DNA of 64,000 bases from Calendula officinalis (Eukaryota; Streptophyta; Magnoliopsida; Asterales; Asteraceae): positions 5,316,001-5,380,000 of the forward strand of contig OY970826.1 of assembly GCA_963853835.1 (NCBI GenBank). The letters are read 5' to 3'. The notes under the pieces are model-generated. The model was not told the DNA's origin, did not search any database, and worked only from the letters and a program-made list of their open reading frames with translations. Position numbers and translations under genes: made by a program. This document shows positions 24,119 through 34,943 of the stretch, one piece after another (within the stretch, counting starts at the first letter, position 1; each line of letters begins with the position of its first letter).

Positions 24119-27100
24119 GTGCAGAGCATTCAGATTCCTGAAGAAGGAAGAACACAACATATTGATAGTGGATGCTCTAGGCGCATGACTGTAAATCTTC
24201 AAATTCTTAGAGATTTCAAGTCTTTTGAACGTGGATATGTTGCTTTTGGTGAGAATCCAAGAGGTGGTAGGATTACAGGTAAAGGTACAGTATCAAATGG
24301 TAAGATTACGTTTGATGATGTATTTTATGTTGTTGAGCTAAAATATAATCTGGTTAGTGTCTCACAAGTATGTGATAAAAAGAACAAGATTCTTTTTACA
24401 GATATAGAGTGCATCATTCTTTCTCCTGATTTTATTTTAGGTGAAAAATTTGTTGTTTTAAGAACACCAAGAAGAAACAATGTCTATTGCCTAGATATAG
24501 GGGGAAAACCCATTTCTTCAGATGAGATCAACTGTTTTATATCCAAGGCAAATACAAATGAATCAGAACTCTGGCATAGAAGGATGTGTCACACAATTTT
24601 TAAAAATATGAATAATTTAGTCAAAAAGAATTTGGTAGTTGGTTTACCACAAAAAGAATTCATGTGTGATCATCATTGTGTTGCACGCCTAAAAGGTAAA
24701 CAACACAAGACTTCTCATAAGTCCAAAGCAATTAACTCTATTTCTAACCCTTTGCAGCTCTTACATATGGACCTTTTTGGACCTACAAATGTAATGAGTA
24801 TTGGAAAGAAACAATACTGTCTTGTTATTACTGATGATTTTTGCAGGTATACTTGGGTTTTCTTTCTTAGGACCAAAGTTGAAACAAGTGAGATCATAAA
24901 GAATCTGATAGTCAAACTGGAAAATACAAGAGATCTCAAAGTGAAAGCCATTAGATGTGATAATGGCACGGAGTTTAAAAATGCTAATTTAATTACTTTT
25001 TGTGATCTTAAGGGTATTGACAGGCAGTACAGCTCACCAAGAACTCCACAACAAAATGGTGTAGCTGAAAGAAGAAATAGAACAATCATTGAAGCAGCCA
25101 GATCCATGCTTGCAGATTTAAAATTACCAATAACTTTTTGGGCTGAAGCTGTTAATACTGCTTGTTATGTACAAAACAGAGTATTAATAGTTAAGCCTTA
25201 TTTTAAAACACCTTATGAACTTTTCAATAAAAGAAAACCTTTAATAAGTTTCTTAAAATCATTTGGTTGTCCTTGTACAATTTTAATTACAAGAGAACAA
25301 ATTGGTAAGTTTGACTGCAAATCAGATGATGGAATCTTTGTTGGATACTCCACTCAAAGCAAGTCATACATAGTATTCAACAAAAGGCTGAGGATATTTG
25401 AAGAGAGTGTGAATGTATCCTTCAATGAAAACCTGATGAATGAACAGGGAAATGGTCCAGATTGGTTATTCAATATTGTTAATCTAACCAAATCTTTTGA
25501 TTTTAGTTATGATTGTAATGCAGGTGAATCAAACAATCAAAGTCAAAAGGGAGGATCATCATCATTCAATGGTAGTCAAGACACAATGAAATATATCCTG
25601 GTTAATACTGATCCCACAGCAAATACTGAGGACAACAGTAACTCTGGTAACCATACCAATCTTGATACCAGTAACAACTCAAATTCACACGATACTACTG
25701 ATCCCAGTAGTAATACAGAAACTCGAACAAATGATGCTGAACCAAACGATTCTGATGTCATTTCTAACAATGAACCATATGCTTTGAATGACAATCATGT
25801 TAGTACTGATACCAACAGCAATGAAGAAACTCAAGCAAATCCACAAAATCAAGAAGAAACCTGGACAGATGCTCAAATCCCTGAATCCAATGAATCAAAC
25901 CTTTAAAGTCAGATTGTTGCTGACAAAGTTTCCAACTCAAGAACTGAAAAGAACCATCCCTTAGACTTAGTTCTAAGTGATGTGAACTCAAATATGCAAA
26001 CTAGAAGCAAATTTAATTCAACTTTATATTCAAACATTTGCAATATACGTCTAATTTCTAATGAATGTATGTTTGCATGTTTCCTATCACAGGAGGAACC
26101 TAAAAAGATTCAACAAGCCATGAAAGATTCAAATTGGATTATAGCAATGCAAGAAGAACTTCTACAATTTAAATTACAAGCTGTTTGGACACTTGTACCT
26201 CTTCCAAAAGGAAAAAGGCCCATTGGAACTCGATGGATCTTTAGAAACAAGAAAGATGAAAGAGGTATAGTGATCAAAAACAAAGCCAGACTTGTAGCCC
26301 AAGGATATACTCAAGAAGAAGGAATAGACTATGATGAGGTATATGCCCCTGTTGCAAGAATTGAAGCAATAAGGATCTTTCTGGCATATGCTTCATTCAA
26401 GAAAGTCAAAGTCTATCAAATGGATGTCAAAAGTGCACTCTTATATGGGAAGATTGAAGAAGAAGTCTATGTTTTTCAACCTCCAGGATTTGAAGATCCT
26501 GAACATGATGATTATGTGTACAAATTAGACAAAGCTCTTTATGGTCTACATCAGGCACCAAGAGCTTGGTATGACACATTATCATCATACTTATTGAATA
26601 ACAATTTCAAAAGAGGTGCAATTGACAAAACTCTGTTCACAAGAAAAGTTAAGGATGATATACTACTGGTCCAGATATATGTAGATGATATCATCTTTGG
26701 ATCAACAAATGATCAACTGCGCAAAGAGTTTGAAGAGTTAATGCAGATCAAATTTAAGATGAGCTCAATGGGTCCAATGAACTTTTTTCTTGGACTCCAA
26801 ATCAATCAAAGATCAGATGGTATTTTGATTAATCAATCAAAATATGTCAAAGACATCTTGGAAAAGTTTGCAATGAAAGACTGCATAAGTGCAAGGACAC
26901 CAATGGAAACACATAAACACCTACATCCTGATGTTGAGGGGGAGGATGTTCATCTATATAGATCAATGATAGGTTCTTTAATGTATTTAAATGCATCAAG
27001 ACATGACATTATGTATAGTGTTTGTGTGTGTGCCAGGTATCAAGCAAAACCTAAGGAGCTTCACTTGCAGGCAGTCAAAAGAATCTTCAGATACTTGAAG

Positions 27101-27616
27101 GGAAAACCATCACTTGGTCTTTGGTATCCACATGACTCACTATTTGAACTTGTAGCCTACACAGATAGTGACTATGGTGGTGAATGTCAAGATAGAAAAT
27201 CTACTACTGGTGGATGTCAATTATTTGGATCAAGACTAGTGTCATGGCAATTCAAGAAGCAAACAAATGTCTCAACATCAACTGCTGAAGCAGAGTATGT
27301 GGCTGCATCTGCATGCTGTGCTCAAGTTCTGTGGATTCAAAATCAACTCCTAGACTTTGGTATCTCTATCCTTAAACCTCCTATTTTTATTGATAATCAA
27401 AGTGCTATTAGTATTGTGAATAATCCAGTAAAACTCTCAAAAACCAAACATATTGAAATAAGATTTCATTTTATAAGGGACTGTAATGAAAAGAAATTAA
27501 TCAAAGTAGAGAAAATTCATACTGACAATCACCTAGCTGATCTTTTTACAAAAGCATTTGATGTAGGAAGATTCGGCTTCTTGGTTAGCAGTATTGGAAT
27601 GATTTTAATAAATTAA
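24119..27616 (+). pseudogene. Copia pol (protease, integrase, RT, RNase H), one nonsense codon
   Basis: One reading frame runs across 24119-27616, interrupted only by TAA at 25904-25906. Visible in order are the protease active site HIDSGCSRRMT (about 24158), the GAG-pre-integrase HRRMCH zinc region, the integrase core with LLHMDLFG, RCDNGTEF and NGVAERRNRT, a long Ser/Asn/Thr-rich linker, the RT with ARLVAQGYTQ, QMDVKSALLYG and the catalytic YVDDIIFGS (about 26680), then RNase H with YTDSDYGG and the C-terminal KTKHIEIRFHFIRD and HLADLFTKAFD. The apparent starts at 24119 and 25982 are not real starts. Protein quality is high apart from the one stop, which implies recent inactivation. Confidence 0.93.
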
Positions 27617-28124
27617 TTTCATTACTAAAATTATATGTAAAGTTTTGTATAATATTTTCTATTTTAAAAGTATGTTTTACTACTGGTTATTAATTATTGC
27701 TGACTATGAGTTGTATTCGTAATTTATTACTGATAGGGCTTTCTCTGAGAATTAGGTTAAGTATAAAACAACAGTTACTACTGATGTTTTACTACTGGTA
27801 CTTAGTTACTACTGATCGACCGTTATCTGTGAAATACGACTTTTTTACCATACTAACCCCCATGAAAATAGTCGTTGGGTTATGATTCGAAGGGTATTTC
27901 GGTCTTTTTGCAGGTTAATTCGAAAAATATAAATAGCTGAATGAGATTAGTTTAGCATTATCCACACCTTGATTCGATAAAAACCCTACGATAAACCCTA
28001 ATATCTGCAAATCTCGATCAAAACCTTGAATCAGTAACAAAGAAAATCATTCACTACTTCGTTCAAGAAGATCAAATTCTCTCAGAAATTAAGAACTCAA
28101 GTTCAAAATCCAAGTTCAAAATCA
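27617..28124 (+). promoter_or_regulatory. Spacer before the extra ORF with splice-acceptor-like and TATA-like signals
   Basis: It contains several TACTACTGAT/TACTACTGGT copies (27670-27815), a pyrimidine tract ending TTTTTGCAG (27905-27913) and a TATA-like AATATAAATAG (27925-27935), then A-rich sequence up to the ATG at 28125. The spacer could supply either a subgenomic mRNA by splicing or a separate promoter for the downstream ORF. This is inference from signals only. Confidence 0.35.
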
Positions 28125-31100
28125 ATGGCAACATTAAAATATCTCAAAGTTCAAACAGGACTCAAATATTCAGAATTTCACCACATGTGTGCCTTTCTAA
28201 GGAATCCAGACGGAACAAAGGACTTTCGACCAATAGTTATGTTCCTAAAGAACTCTTACATCAAATTTGCTCTTACTGTAAATCCCAAAGCCTATGAACA
28301 ACATCTTGTTCATTTATGGGAAAATGCTTAAAGGATTGACGAAACAAGTCATTCCAAAATCAAATCCACCGTAGATGGAAAGACAATAATCATAACAGAA
28401 CAGTCAATCAGACAACATCTACAACTGAATGATGAAACAGGTATGTTCTCTCTTCCTAGAGAGATTCTTGCTGAAAATCTTGAAAAAATGGGGTACGAAG
28501 GAAGACTTGACATAGTCACTTTTCAAAAAGGTCTTCTTTCACCTCAATGGAAATTTTTGGTTCACACCATTCAGCATTGTATCTCACCTAAAAAGAGTAC
28601 ATGGAATGAGTTCAATAAATCAATAGCATCTGCTGTTGTTTGTCTGTGCACAGACCAGGTATTCAATTTTTTTAATATGATTTTTGAAGGAATGCTAGCA
28701 AACATCTCATCATCAAAATTTTTAATGTTTCCAAGATTCCTTACACATATTTTAAACTGTGAAATTTCTAATCTTTCAATTACAAAGAACATTTTTCCTA
28801 CACCTGGATTAAATAAAAAGGTGTACTCAAATATCAGAAAACAATTTAAATATTCTGGCAAAATTACACCACTGTTTCAAAACATGATCTATGATCAACC
28901 CCCTATTGGAGAAGGTTCAAGCCACCCCATTGAACCCCAACCCACTCCATCACTCAAAACAGCCCAAACACAATCCCATGAGTCCACTCAATCACCCACA
29001 CAAACAAATGTCCTGAATGTGTCCCATGTACATGTAAATAAACCTAAGAGTGTTACTCTTCACTCTAAGGTAGACCAGCCACAAGCCAAACAAATCTCCA
29101 AAACATATAAAAGGAAGAATACTTCCTTAGAGGACACCAGGGGACCCACTGAGTCACACCCCATGCTCAAAGAGTTGTCCTTCAAGGTGGAGAGAGGGCA
29201 TGAGGAAAGGGCTCTCACTACTGATGCACCAAAGGTTGGTGCACAGGCTAGTGAGAACATCATTATGACCCAGACCTCGGCAACTTTAAGTGATGACTCA
29301 TCATTTGAGGAGAGGTACTTCTGCTTCTTCTAGGAAGAAGAGAGTATCTAAACAACCCAATGAATCACCAAGCAGTGATGAGGGTAGAATGAAAATTCCT
29401 GAATTGATGGAAAGGATGGAAAACCTTAAAGCCAATGTACCAAACAAGCCTGATGATCTACCTAGATTGAGTGAGGGCAGTATTGAACAAACCAAATTGA
29501 CGGATAGGAAGGAAAACCTTGAAACCACTGTACAACGTTGTCTGAAACTTATAAACAATCAAGGTAAAACCATGAGCTACATGAAGCACTATATAAATGC
29601 ACTAAACAGAAGGCAGAAGAGGTTCGATTATAGGCTTCAAAGGCAATCAAATATAATTAGAAAATTACAGAAGAAAATTGCTGATAGTGAGGCTCAACAA
29701 GTTGAGATCACTAAGGGGGAGAAGGATCACATACAGGGTATGATTGATCATTCCATTGCAGCAGCAGCAGCCTCCCTCTTGAATCTTAGAGAAGCTCATG
29801 GTGAAACATGTCAAAGTTTTGGTGAAGACCTGAATAGAGGAGTCAGAAGTATGGATGAAGATGTATTCATGTCTGCACAACAATCACCAGCAGCAGAGAA
29901 AATACGTTCTCCAGTTACTACTGAAGTCATGGGTACTACTGATCCCATGGATACTACTGAGGCTATTGAACAAACAGAGGTCGTTACTACTGATCCCATT
30001 GAAGAAGAGATTCAAGAAGATTTATCAGTAGTAAATACTCCAACAAACATTCCAGTTACTACTGATGCCCTAGCAGTAGTAACTACAACTGAAACCTCTC
30101 CAGTAGTAGACTCCCCCAAACAACTGGTAATCCATACAACAACTTCAACACCAGTAGAAACCACCCTTGGTTACTAATGCATCTGATGAAGAAATACCAG
30201 ATCTTGTTGAACCAGCTATGATCATCCCAAGGCCTCAAACTCCAGAATTACAACCACTTATCATCCCAGATATTGATGATAATGTGAACTGGATGAAGTT
30301 GATGAAAGTGCTCTTCCTCCTCACCCTAAAATATTAACAAAGGATAAAGTACATACTTTTTCTCCATCAATCATAATAAATCCAGTTGTTGATATGAAAT
30401 ATACTCCACCTTCAAAATGTGTTGGTAAAGGAAAATAAAATTTTGATGATGATTACCCACACAGAGCTCTAGGTCACTTTATGGTGACCAAAATAAACTT
30501 AGTCAGACCTATGAAGCAAGATAAGTGGAAGGTAAAAAGGATGAGATATCATAGAAAATGTGCTAAAACTCAAGCCCTTGAAGATAAAAGAAAGGCTGAA
30601 GAAGAAAAAATGAAAAATGCAGCCATACAAGAAATTGAAGAGTTTTTAGAAGAAGATCAACAAGAAGAACTTAATAAAATAAAACAAATTGAAAAGGAAA
30701 GTATAGATCTTCTTGAAGCACAAGTGAAAGAATGCAAACAAATGAAAGAAGATATGCCTGAACAATTTGCAGAAAAGAAAGATGATATGATCTCATACTT
30801 AAAATCTCGAGGTCACAATGCAAAATCCTTTGGCAGAATGAAATTGATAACTGTCATTGAAAGGTACTGCATTGAGAATAAGAAAGAACTTGCTGAACTA
30901 GAAGTAAAAGAAGACAAATTAACAAACTTGGTAGAGATTGATCCTAAACTAGTGATGACTAGAAATCCAAAGACTGGTGAATCCTCAACCATAACTGCCA
31001 AGAAGAGGAAAGCCATAGAAGCTGAACAAGAAGCAGGGAAGAAAACAAAACAAGACTCCCAAATACTTGATCTTCCAATAGCTCCTCTACAAGATAATCC

Positions 31101-31645
31101 CATTATTAACTGGAGAGTTGTAAATGATGTGATAGAAGTAATTCGAGAAGATAAATCAACTCAAAAGTTCAGTGCTTGGAAACCAATGGTTACGTCATTA
31201 ACAAGAGGTGATATAATTAAAGTATTAATTACTGGTAAACTCGGGTGCTGGATACTTAACTGAAATGATAGATGCTGCTTTTTATCCAGATGATTACCCT
31301 GAAAGATTTGCTAGTACAGAAAATGTGTATGCTTGGAATGTGCTACCAACAGTCAATATGTACTTCATTGAAAGAGCTAGCAAAAGATGTGAATTGTTTC
31401 TGTTTGAAAAAGAATATCCACGCTCTGAAGAAACAATGTATCAAATCACCACCTGTTCCTTCATGAGACCTCATGATGTTGCTATGTTCTCAGAAAAGAA
31501 TAACTATTTTGTGAAGAGAAACAGCAAATATATTATTAAACAGAGGAAACAGAGAAATCAACAGACAATTGAAGGTGATCAACGAAGGGCCAAACAGTTG
31601 GAAGAGAATAAGAAGAAAGAGGAAGAGGAAAAGAAACTTGATTAA
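28125..31645 (+). pseudogene. Additional 3' ORF of the SIRE-like Copia element, broken
   Basis: MATLKYLKVQTGLKYSEFHH opens a frame to 29333, with one TAA at 28329-28331. The frame shifts near 29310 into 29290-30177, then passes through degenerate sequence to 30481-31263 and 31265-31645. Its N-terminal third (about 28125-28900) is a folded-looking domain with PQWKFLVHTIQHCISPK and a conserved-looking FPRFLTHIL. The middle is Pro/Thr/Ser-rich; the last part (30481 on) is strongly Lys/Glu-rich and probably coiled-coil. It resembles the extra ORF of Asteraceae SIRE elements, which automatic annotation often labels with unrelated host names (from memory). Its function is unknown; it has been discussed as envelope-like, but I see no signal peptide or clear transmembrane helix. 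Confidence 0.7.
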
Positions 31646-31666
31646 TTCAAAGTGAATTAATAAGTT

Positions 31667-31677
31667 TAGGGGGAGAT
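31667..31677 (+). other. Polypurine tract of the Copia element
   Basis: TAGGGGGAGAT directly precedes the 3' LTR; plus-strand DNA synthesis starts here. Confidence 0.85.
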
Positions 31678-32163
31678 TGTTGGGATATAAGTATTCTATT
31701 ACTGATGCTGCAGTTGGTACTGATGAAGATTTAATGTTGATACACAAGTTAGTACTGATGGGGCAGAAATGCAAATATACTACTGATCTTGGATATACTA
31801 CTGATGGGTGCATATACTACTGATGTCGATAAACAGAACAGATTGTGTCCGAGATTCTAGTATAGTTAGTTATAGAATGTATATCTCTTTGCAATTCAAT
31901 TGTAATCGTTTCCTAGAATAACTAGGTTAAAGTTTTAGGCTTCAAGGACTATTATATATAGTTCCTTATGTATTGTAAACATACGTGTATTGATCGATCA
32001 AACTAATACATTGAAGCTTTTTGTGATAAACTGTGTTCTTATTCATTCACATTCATATAGTTTACATTGTTCTTAATCAATAACAAGAGTGTTAATCCGC
32101 TGTAACTTCTCTTTGTTAGTAGATCTGTGATTTAATAACTTGTTAAGTTGTTCGATCATAACA
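31678..32163 (+). repeat. 3' LTR of the Copia element
   Basis: 486 bp, same ends as the 5' LTR, with the same three ACTACTGAT copies. Confidence 0.92.
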
Positions 32164-32232
32164 ATGTCGTTTGGCGGTTGCAATTTGGCTTTGGCGCCCC
32201 CTATAGCGGTGTGTACCATGAGCTATTAAAAC

Positions 32233-32942
32233 CAATGTTTTAAAACCGGGGTTTTGAACCGGACCGGCCAATGCCTTAAACATGGTCGAACCGGTTGAAC
32301 TGGTCGAACCGGCCGGTTGAACCGGATTACATTATTATTAAGTATTTTTTATATGTTAATAATATTTTAAGATGATAAACACTACTTCAATCATATTAAA
32401 GCTCTATTTTACATATAAATATGAAAAGAGAAAAAAAAAATATTATGCATATGTAGATATAGATACAAATCAAATATGTGCATCATCAAAATCCATTCTG
32501 CATATAGAATGGATGTGTAATGCTGCAGCAACACATCTATGGAGCTTAGGTGGTTTGGTCGCTTGAGACTTATTTTGAATTTTCTTTAGGCTGGATTTGC
32601 AAAAACCATACTAGGTTGAAAATAAAAAATTATGGGTTTTCCATCCCACATCGCTGTGGGAGGAAGAATTTTAATAACTAGCATCAGTATAAATATTGCA
32701 CATGCAGGGAACCCCAACTAGCAGCTTAATGTGAATCTTGCCTCTCTCGTTCGGTTCATTTGAGCATTTTTATCCGGTTTAACCCGGTTTTTAGTTCCGA
32801 CTCAACCCGGTTTGGGGAAAAACCCGGCGGTTCAATCCGGTCCGTTTTTTGGGTTTAGACCGTCCAAGTTCGCCCGGCCCTACCTCTTTTTTCCGGTCGG
32901 ATCGGTCCGACCGGCCGGTCCAACCCGGTTGGTAAAACGTTG
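32233..32942. mobile_element. Non-autonomous hAT-type element with CCGGTT-rich ends
   Basis: A perfect 8-bp duplication ATTAAAAC flanks the element (32225-32232 and 32943-32950). The ends are imperfect inverted repeats, CAATGTTTTAAAACCGG and (read inward from the right) CAACGTTTTACCAACCGG. Both subterminal regions are packed with AACCGG/CCGGTT words in both orientations, as expected for transposase-binding repeats of hAT elements. The interior is AT-rich without a transposase. Confidence 0.85.
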
Positions 32943-33130
32943 ATTAAAACTACATATGATATCCTAGTTGCCCCAGATTTTACATAATTTTTTTATGGTC
33001 GGGTTTCTTTTGCATCAAATCATGGTAATATAGTGTACCATGTCCTTTATTTATTTATAAGTGTCATGACAGGTCTTGTCTCAAGTTGGAAATAACGAAT
33101 AAGTTAGCTTTCAATTAGTCTTAATTAATA

Positions 33131-33454
33131 CTTCTTCCGTATCAAAATAAGTGAATTACTTTGTAGTTCATGTTTTTTAAGACAAAATAAGTTAATAAGA
33201 GATTAGTGAAATTAAATTCGGTAATTAGAATAGATGTGGACCCACACTTTTTACTATTTTGTTGCTTTTATAGAAAGATGACAAAAATGGATGAGACTCA
33301 CACCTTTAATGATGTTTAAAAAGATACAACGTAAGGGTAAAATGGTAATTTTAAATATAAATCCTTACCAAATAAGGTAAATTATTAAAGTGATTCACTT
33401 ATTTTAATAAACACCAAAAAAGAAAGTAATTCACTTATTTTGACACGAAGGAAG
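33131..33454. mobile_element. Stowaway-like MITE
   Basis: TA on both sides (33129-33130 and 33455-33456). The inverted ends are CTTCTTCCGTATCAAAATAA and, from the right, CTTCCTTCGTGTCAAAATAA. 324 bp, no coding capacity. Confidence 0.85.
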
Positions 33455-33456
33455 TA

Positions 33457-34830
33457 TCATTTTCAAACCTATTACCAGTATGTAGCTTAGTAGTTATGAA
33501 AAACTTTATAATTTTAACTCATAAGTGATGTGAATGTAGCAATTTTATTCGTTCTTTGTATTATATCTAAAGTTCTAAACGTCTTTCCGTATAATATTTA
33601 ATTTAATATGCACATAAATATGTCTAATTCATTAGGTCTATAAAAGAAAATTTGTATTATTTCCTACTAAATTTTTCTACTTCCTACTCTTACTTATAGA
33701 ATCATTTACACATTGAATTCATTAATAATCTTTATTCTATCATTTGATTTGCATATTGTTAATCAAATAAATATGAAACTTTATCAGTTTATCACTCCTA
33801 CAAAAATTGTTACTCTAGAAACAGAATCTTTGATTGATTTTTCCTTAAAATGATTCAACACTAAATCTTTTAAAAAGTGAATATGTCCAAAAACATTGAT
33901 ACTTGTCCCAAGAATATAGTTAGTGGTCAAAAAATATTAAAAATATGAAGTATAAATAACTGAATATGGTAATACAAATATTTTTATTAGCATTATATGC
34001 TATATTTTTTTGACATATTATAACTTCGACAAAGTTCGGATAGGTGAAGTACATTTAATAATAACAAAACTTTAAAAAATTGTTACTAAATATGACAAAT
34101 ATACTGTAATAGTTGTAAATATCTTACCAAAATAAAGACAAATATGTTTTGCATTTTTCCCAAAGGGCCAAAATAGAATTATTGCATTTTTTATAGCTAA
34201 GTGCCTAAGAGCAAAAGCTTAAGCTAATTATACTAGTCTAATTGAATAAAACATTCGTTTGAGTATTTACAACTACTAGAGCAAGTAGTATGGGCACGTA
34301 GTCATGGTGGTGGGGACGAGTTAGCATTGTGGGGGGGGGGGGGGGGGGGGGGGGGGTCATGGTGCCACACCACGGTGATGGTGGAGGTGGTCCTATGTAA
34401 CCGCGATCATTATAGGTGTGTTTCTGTGCAATAGTTTCTTTTCTTTTATTTAAAGAAAAGAAAACCATAGTTATGAAATGTAAAAGAGTATTTTGTATGC
34501 ATGGTGCTCTTATAATTAGCATGGACTTCACAATCAAAACATGGCTATATAAAGATAGTGTAAACAATTGGCTAAATTATATTTCATTAAAATGATTGAC
34601 ATGCTTAATTGTATACCTTGATTTACGAGTTAAACTAAACTTAATTGCACTAAAATAATACTAATACCCAAATAAGTATTCATTTTCCTCTTTTTTTTTA
34701 CGTCGCCAAACCGAAGATGAAGACAGTTAGCTACCGATGCCACTGTATTGAATCATAGAAATATTTGCTTTGCGTGTGAACGATGGAAAATGGTTGGTGC
34801 GTACCACTAAAATGGATAATGCTTCACTTT
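33457..34830. other. Gene-free region upstream of D14
   Basis: AT-rich apart from the G homopolymer. No supported ORF; the proline-rich minus-strand frame at 34238-34567 comes from the G run and neighbouring GGT words. Confidence 0.45.
34331..34356. repeat. 26-base guanine homopolymer
   Basis: An uninterrupted G run, about 600 bp upstream of D14. Its length is likely to be unreliable in any assembly. Confidence 0.9.
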
Positions 34831-34836
34831 GGTTCG

Positions 34837-34846
34837 CTATAAATAT
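34837..34846 (+). promoter_or_regulatory. TATA box of D14
   Basis: CTATAAATAT lies 98 bp upstream of the ATG at 34944, a normal distance for a plant core promoter with a short 5' UTR. Confidence 0.6.
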
Positions 34847-34943
34847 TCGATAACATAACACCTCCATTCACAATAAGCAGATAATGTTTTCATATCGCAA
34901 CTATAACTAAATAATATAAATACTTCCATTATCTTCCTCTCCG

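Larger units (their letters stand above)
21155..32163 (+). mobile_element. Copia retrotransposon, SIRE-like, with an additional 3' ORF
   Basis: LTRs (490 and 486 bp) start TGTTGGGATATAAG and end in ACA; the element is flanked by the duplication ATGTC (21150-21154 and 32164-32168). The order is LTR, iMet primer site, gag with two CCHC knuckles, protease, integrase, reverse transcriptase, RNase H, a 508-bp spacer, a 3.5-kb extra ORF, polypurine tract and LTR. Integrase before RT is the Copia order, and the extra 3' ORF is characteristic of the SIRE/Maximus lineage. The LTRs differ at about ten sites by eye. All three ORFs have stops or frame breaks, so this copy is not autonomous. Confidence 0.93.
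20310..32224. mobile_element. Possible degenerate PIF/Harbinger element, split by the Copia insertion
   Basis: The left segment near 20313-20370 (TTAGCGGCCAAGGTGTGG and the following CGCCAAATGCAATTCGGCGG) resembles in inverted orientation the right segment near 32165-32220 (GGCGGTTGCAATTTGGC, CCCCTATAGCGGTGTG). Between them lies an ORF1-like remnant on the minus strand. The Copia element has jumped in at ATGTC. Ends and target duplication could not be fixed, so the assignment is tentative. Confidence 0.3.

Noticed and set aside
24715..25107. 130-residue ORF on the minus strand of the Copia pol
   Set aside because: Antisense shadow of the integrase frame, which has clear domains on the plus strand.
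28571..30999. Minus-strand ORFs over the extra Copia ORF
   Set aside because: Shadows of the plus-strand coding sequence.
21155..32163. Intact, autonomous Copia element
   Set aside because: gag, pol and the extra ORF each contain stops or frame breaks in this copy.
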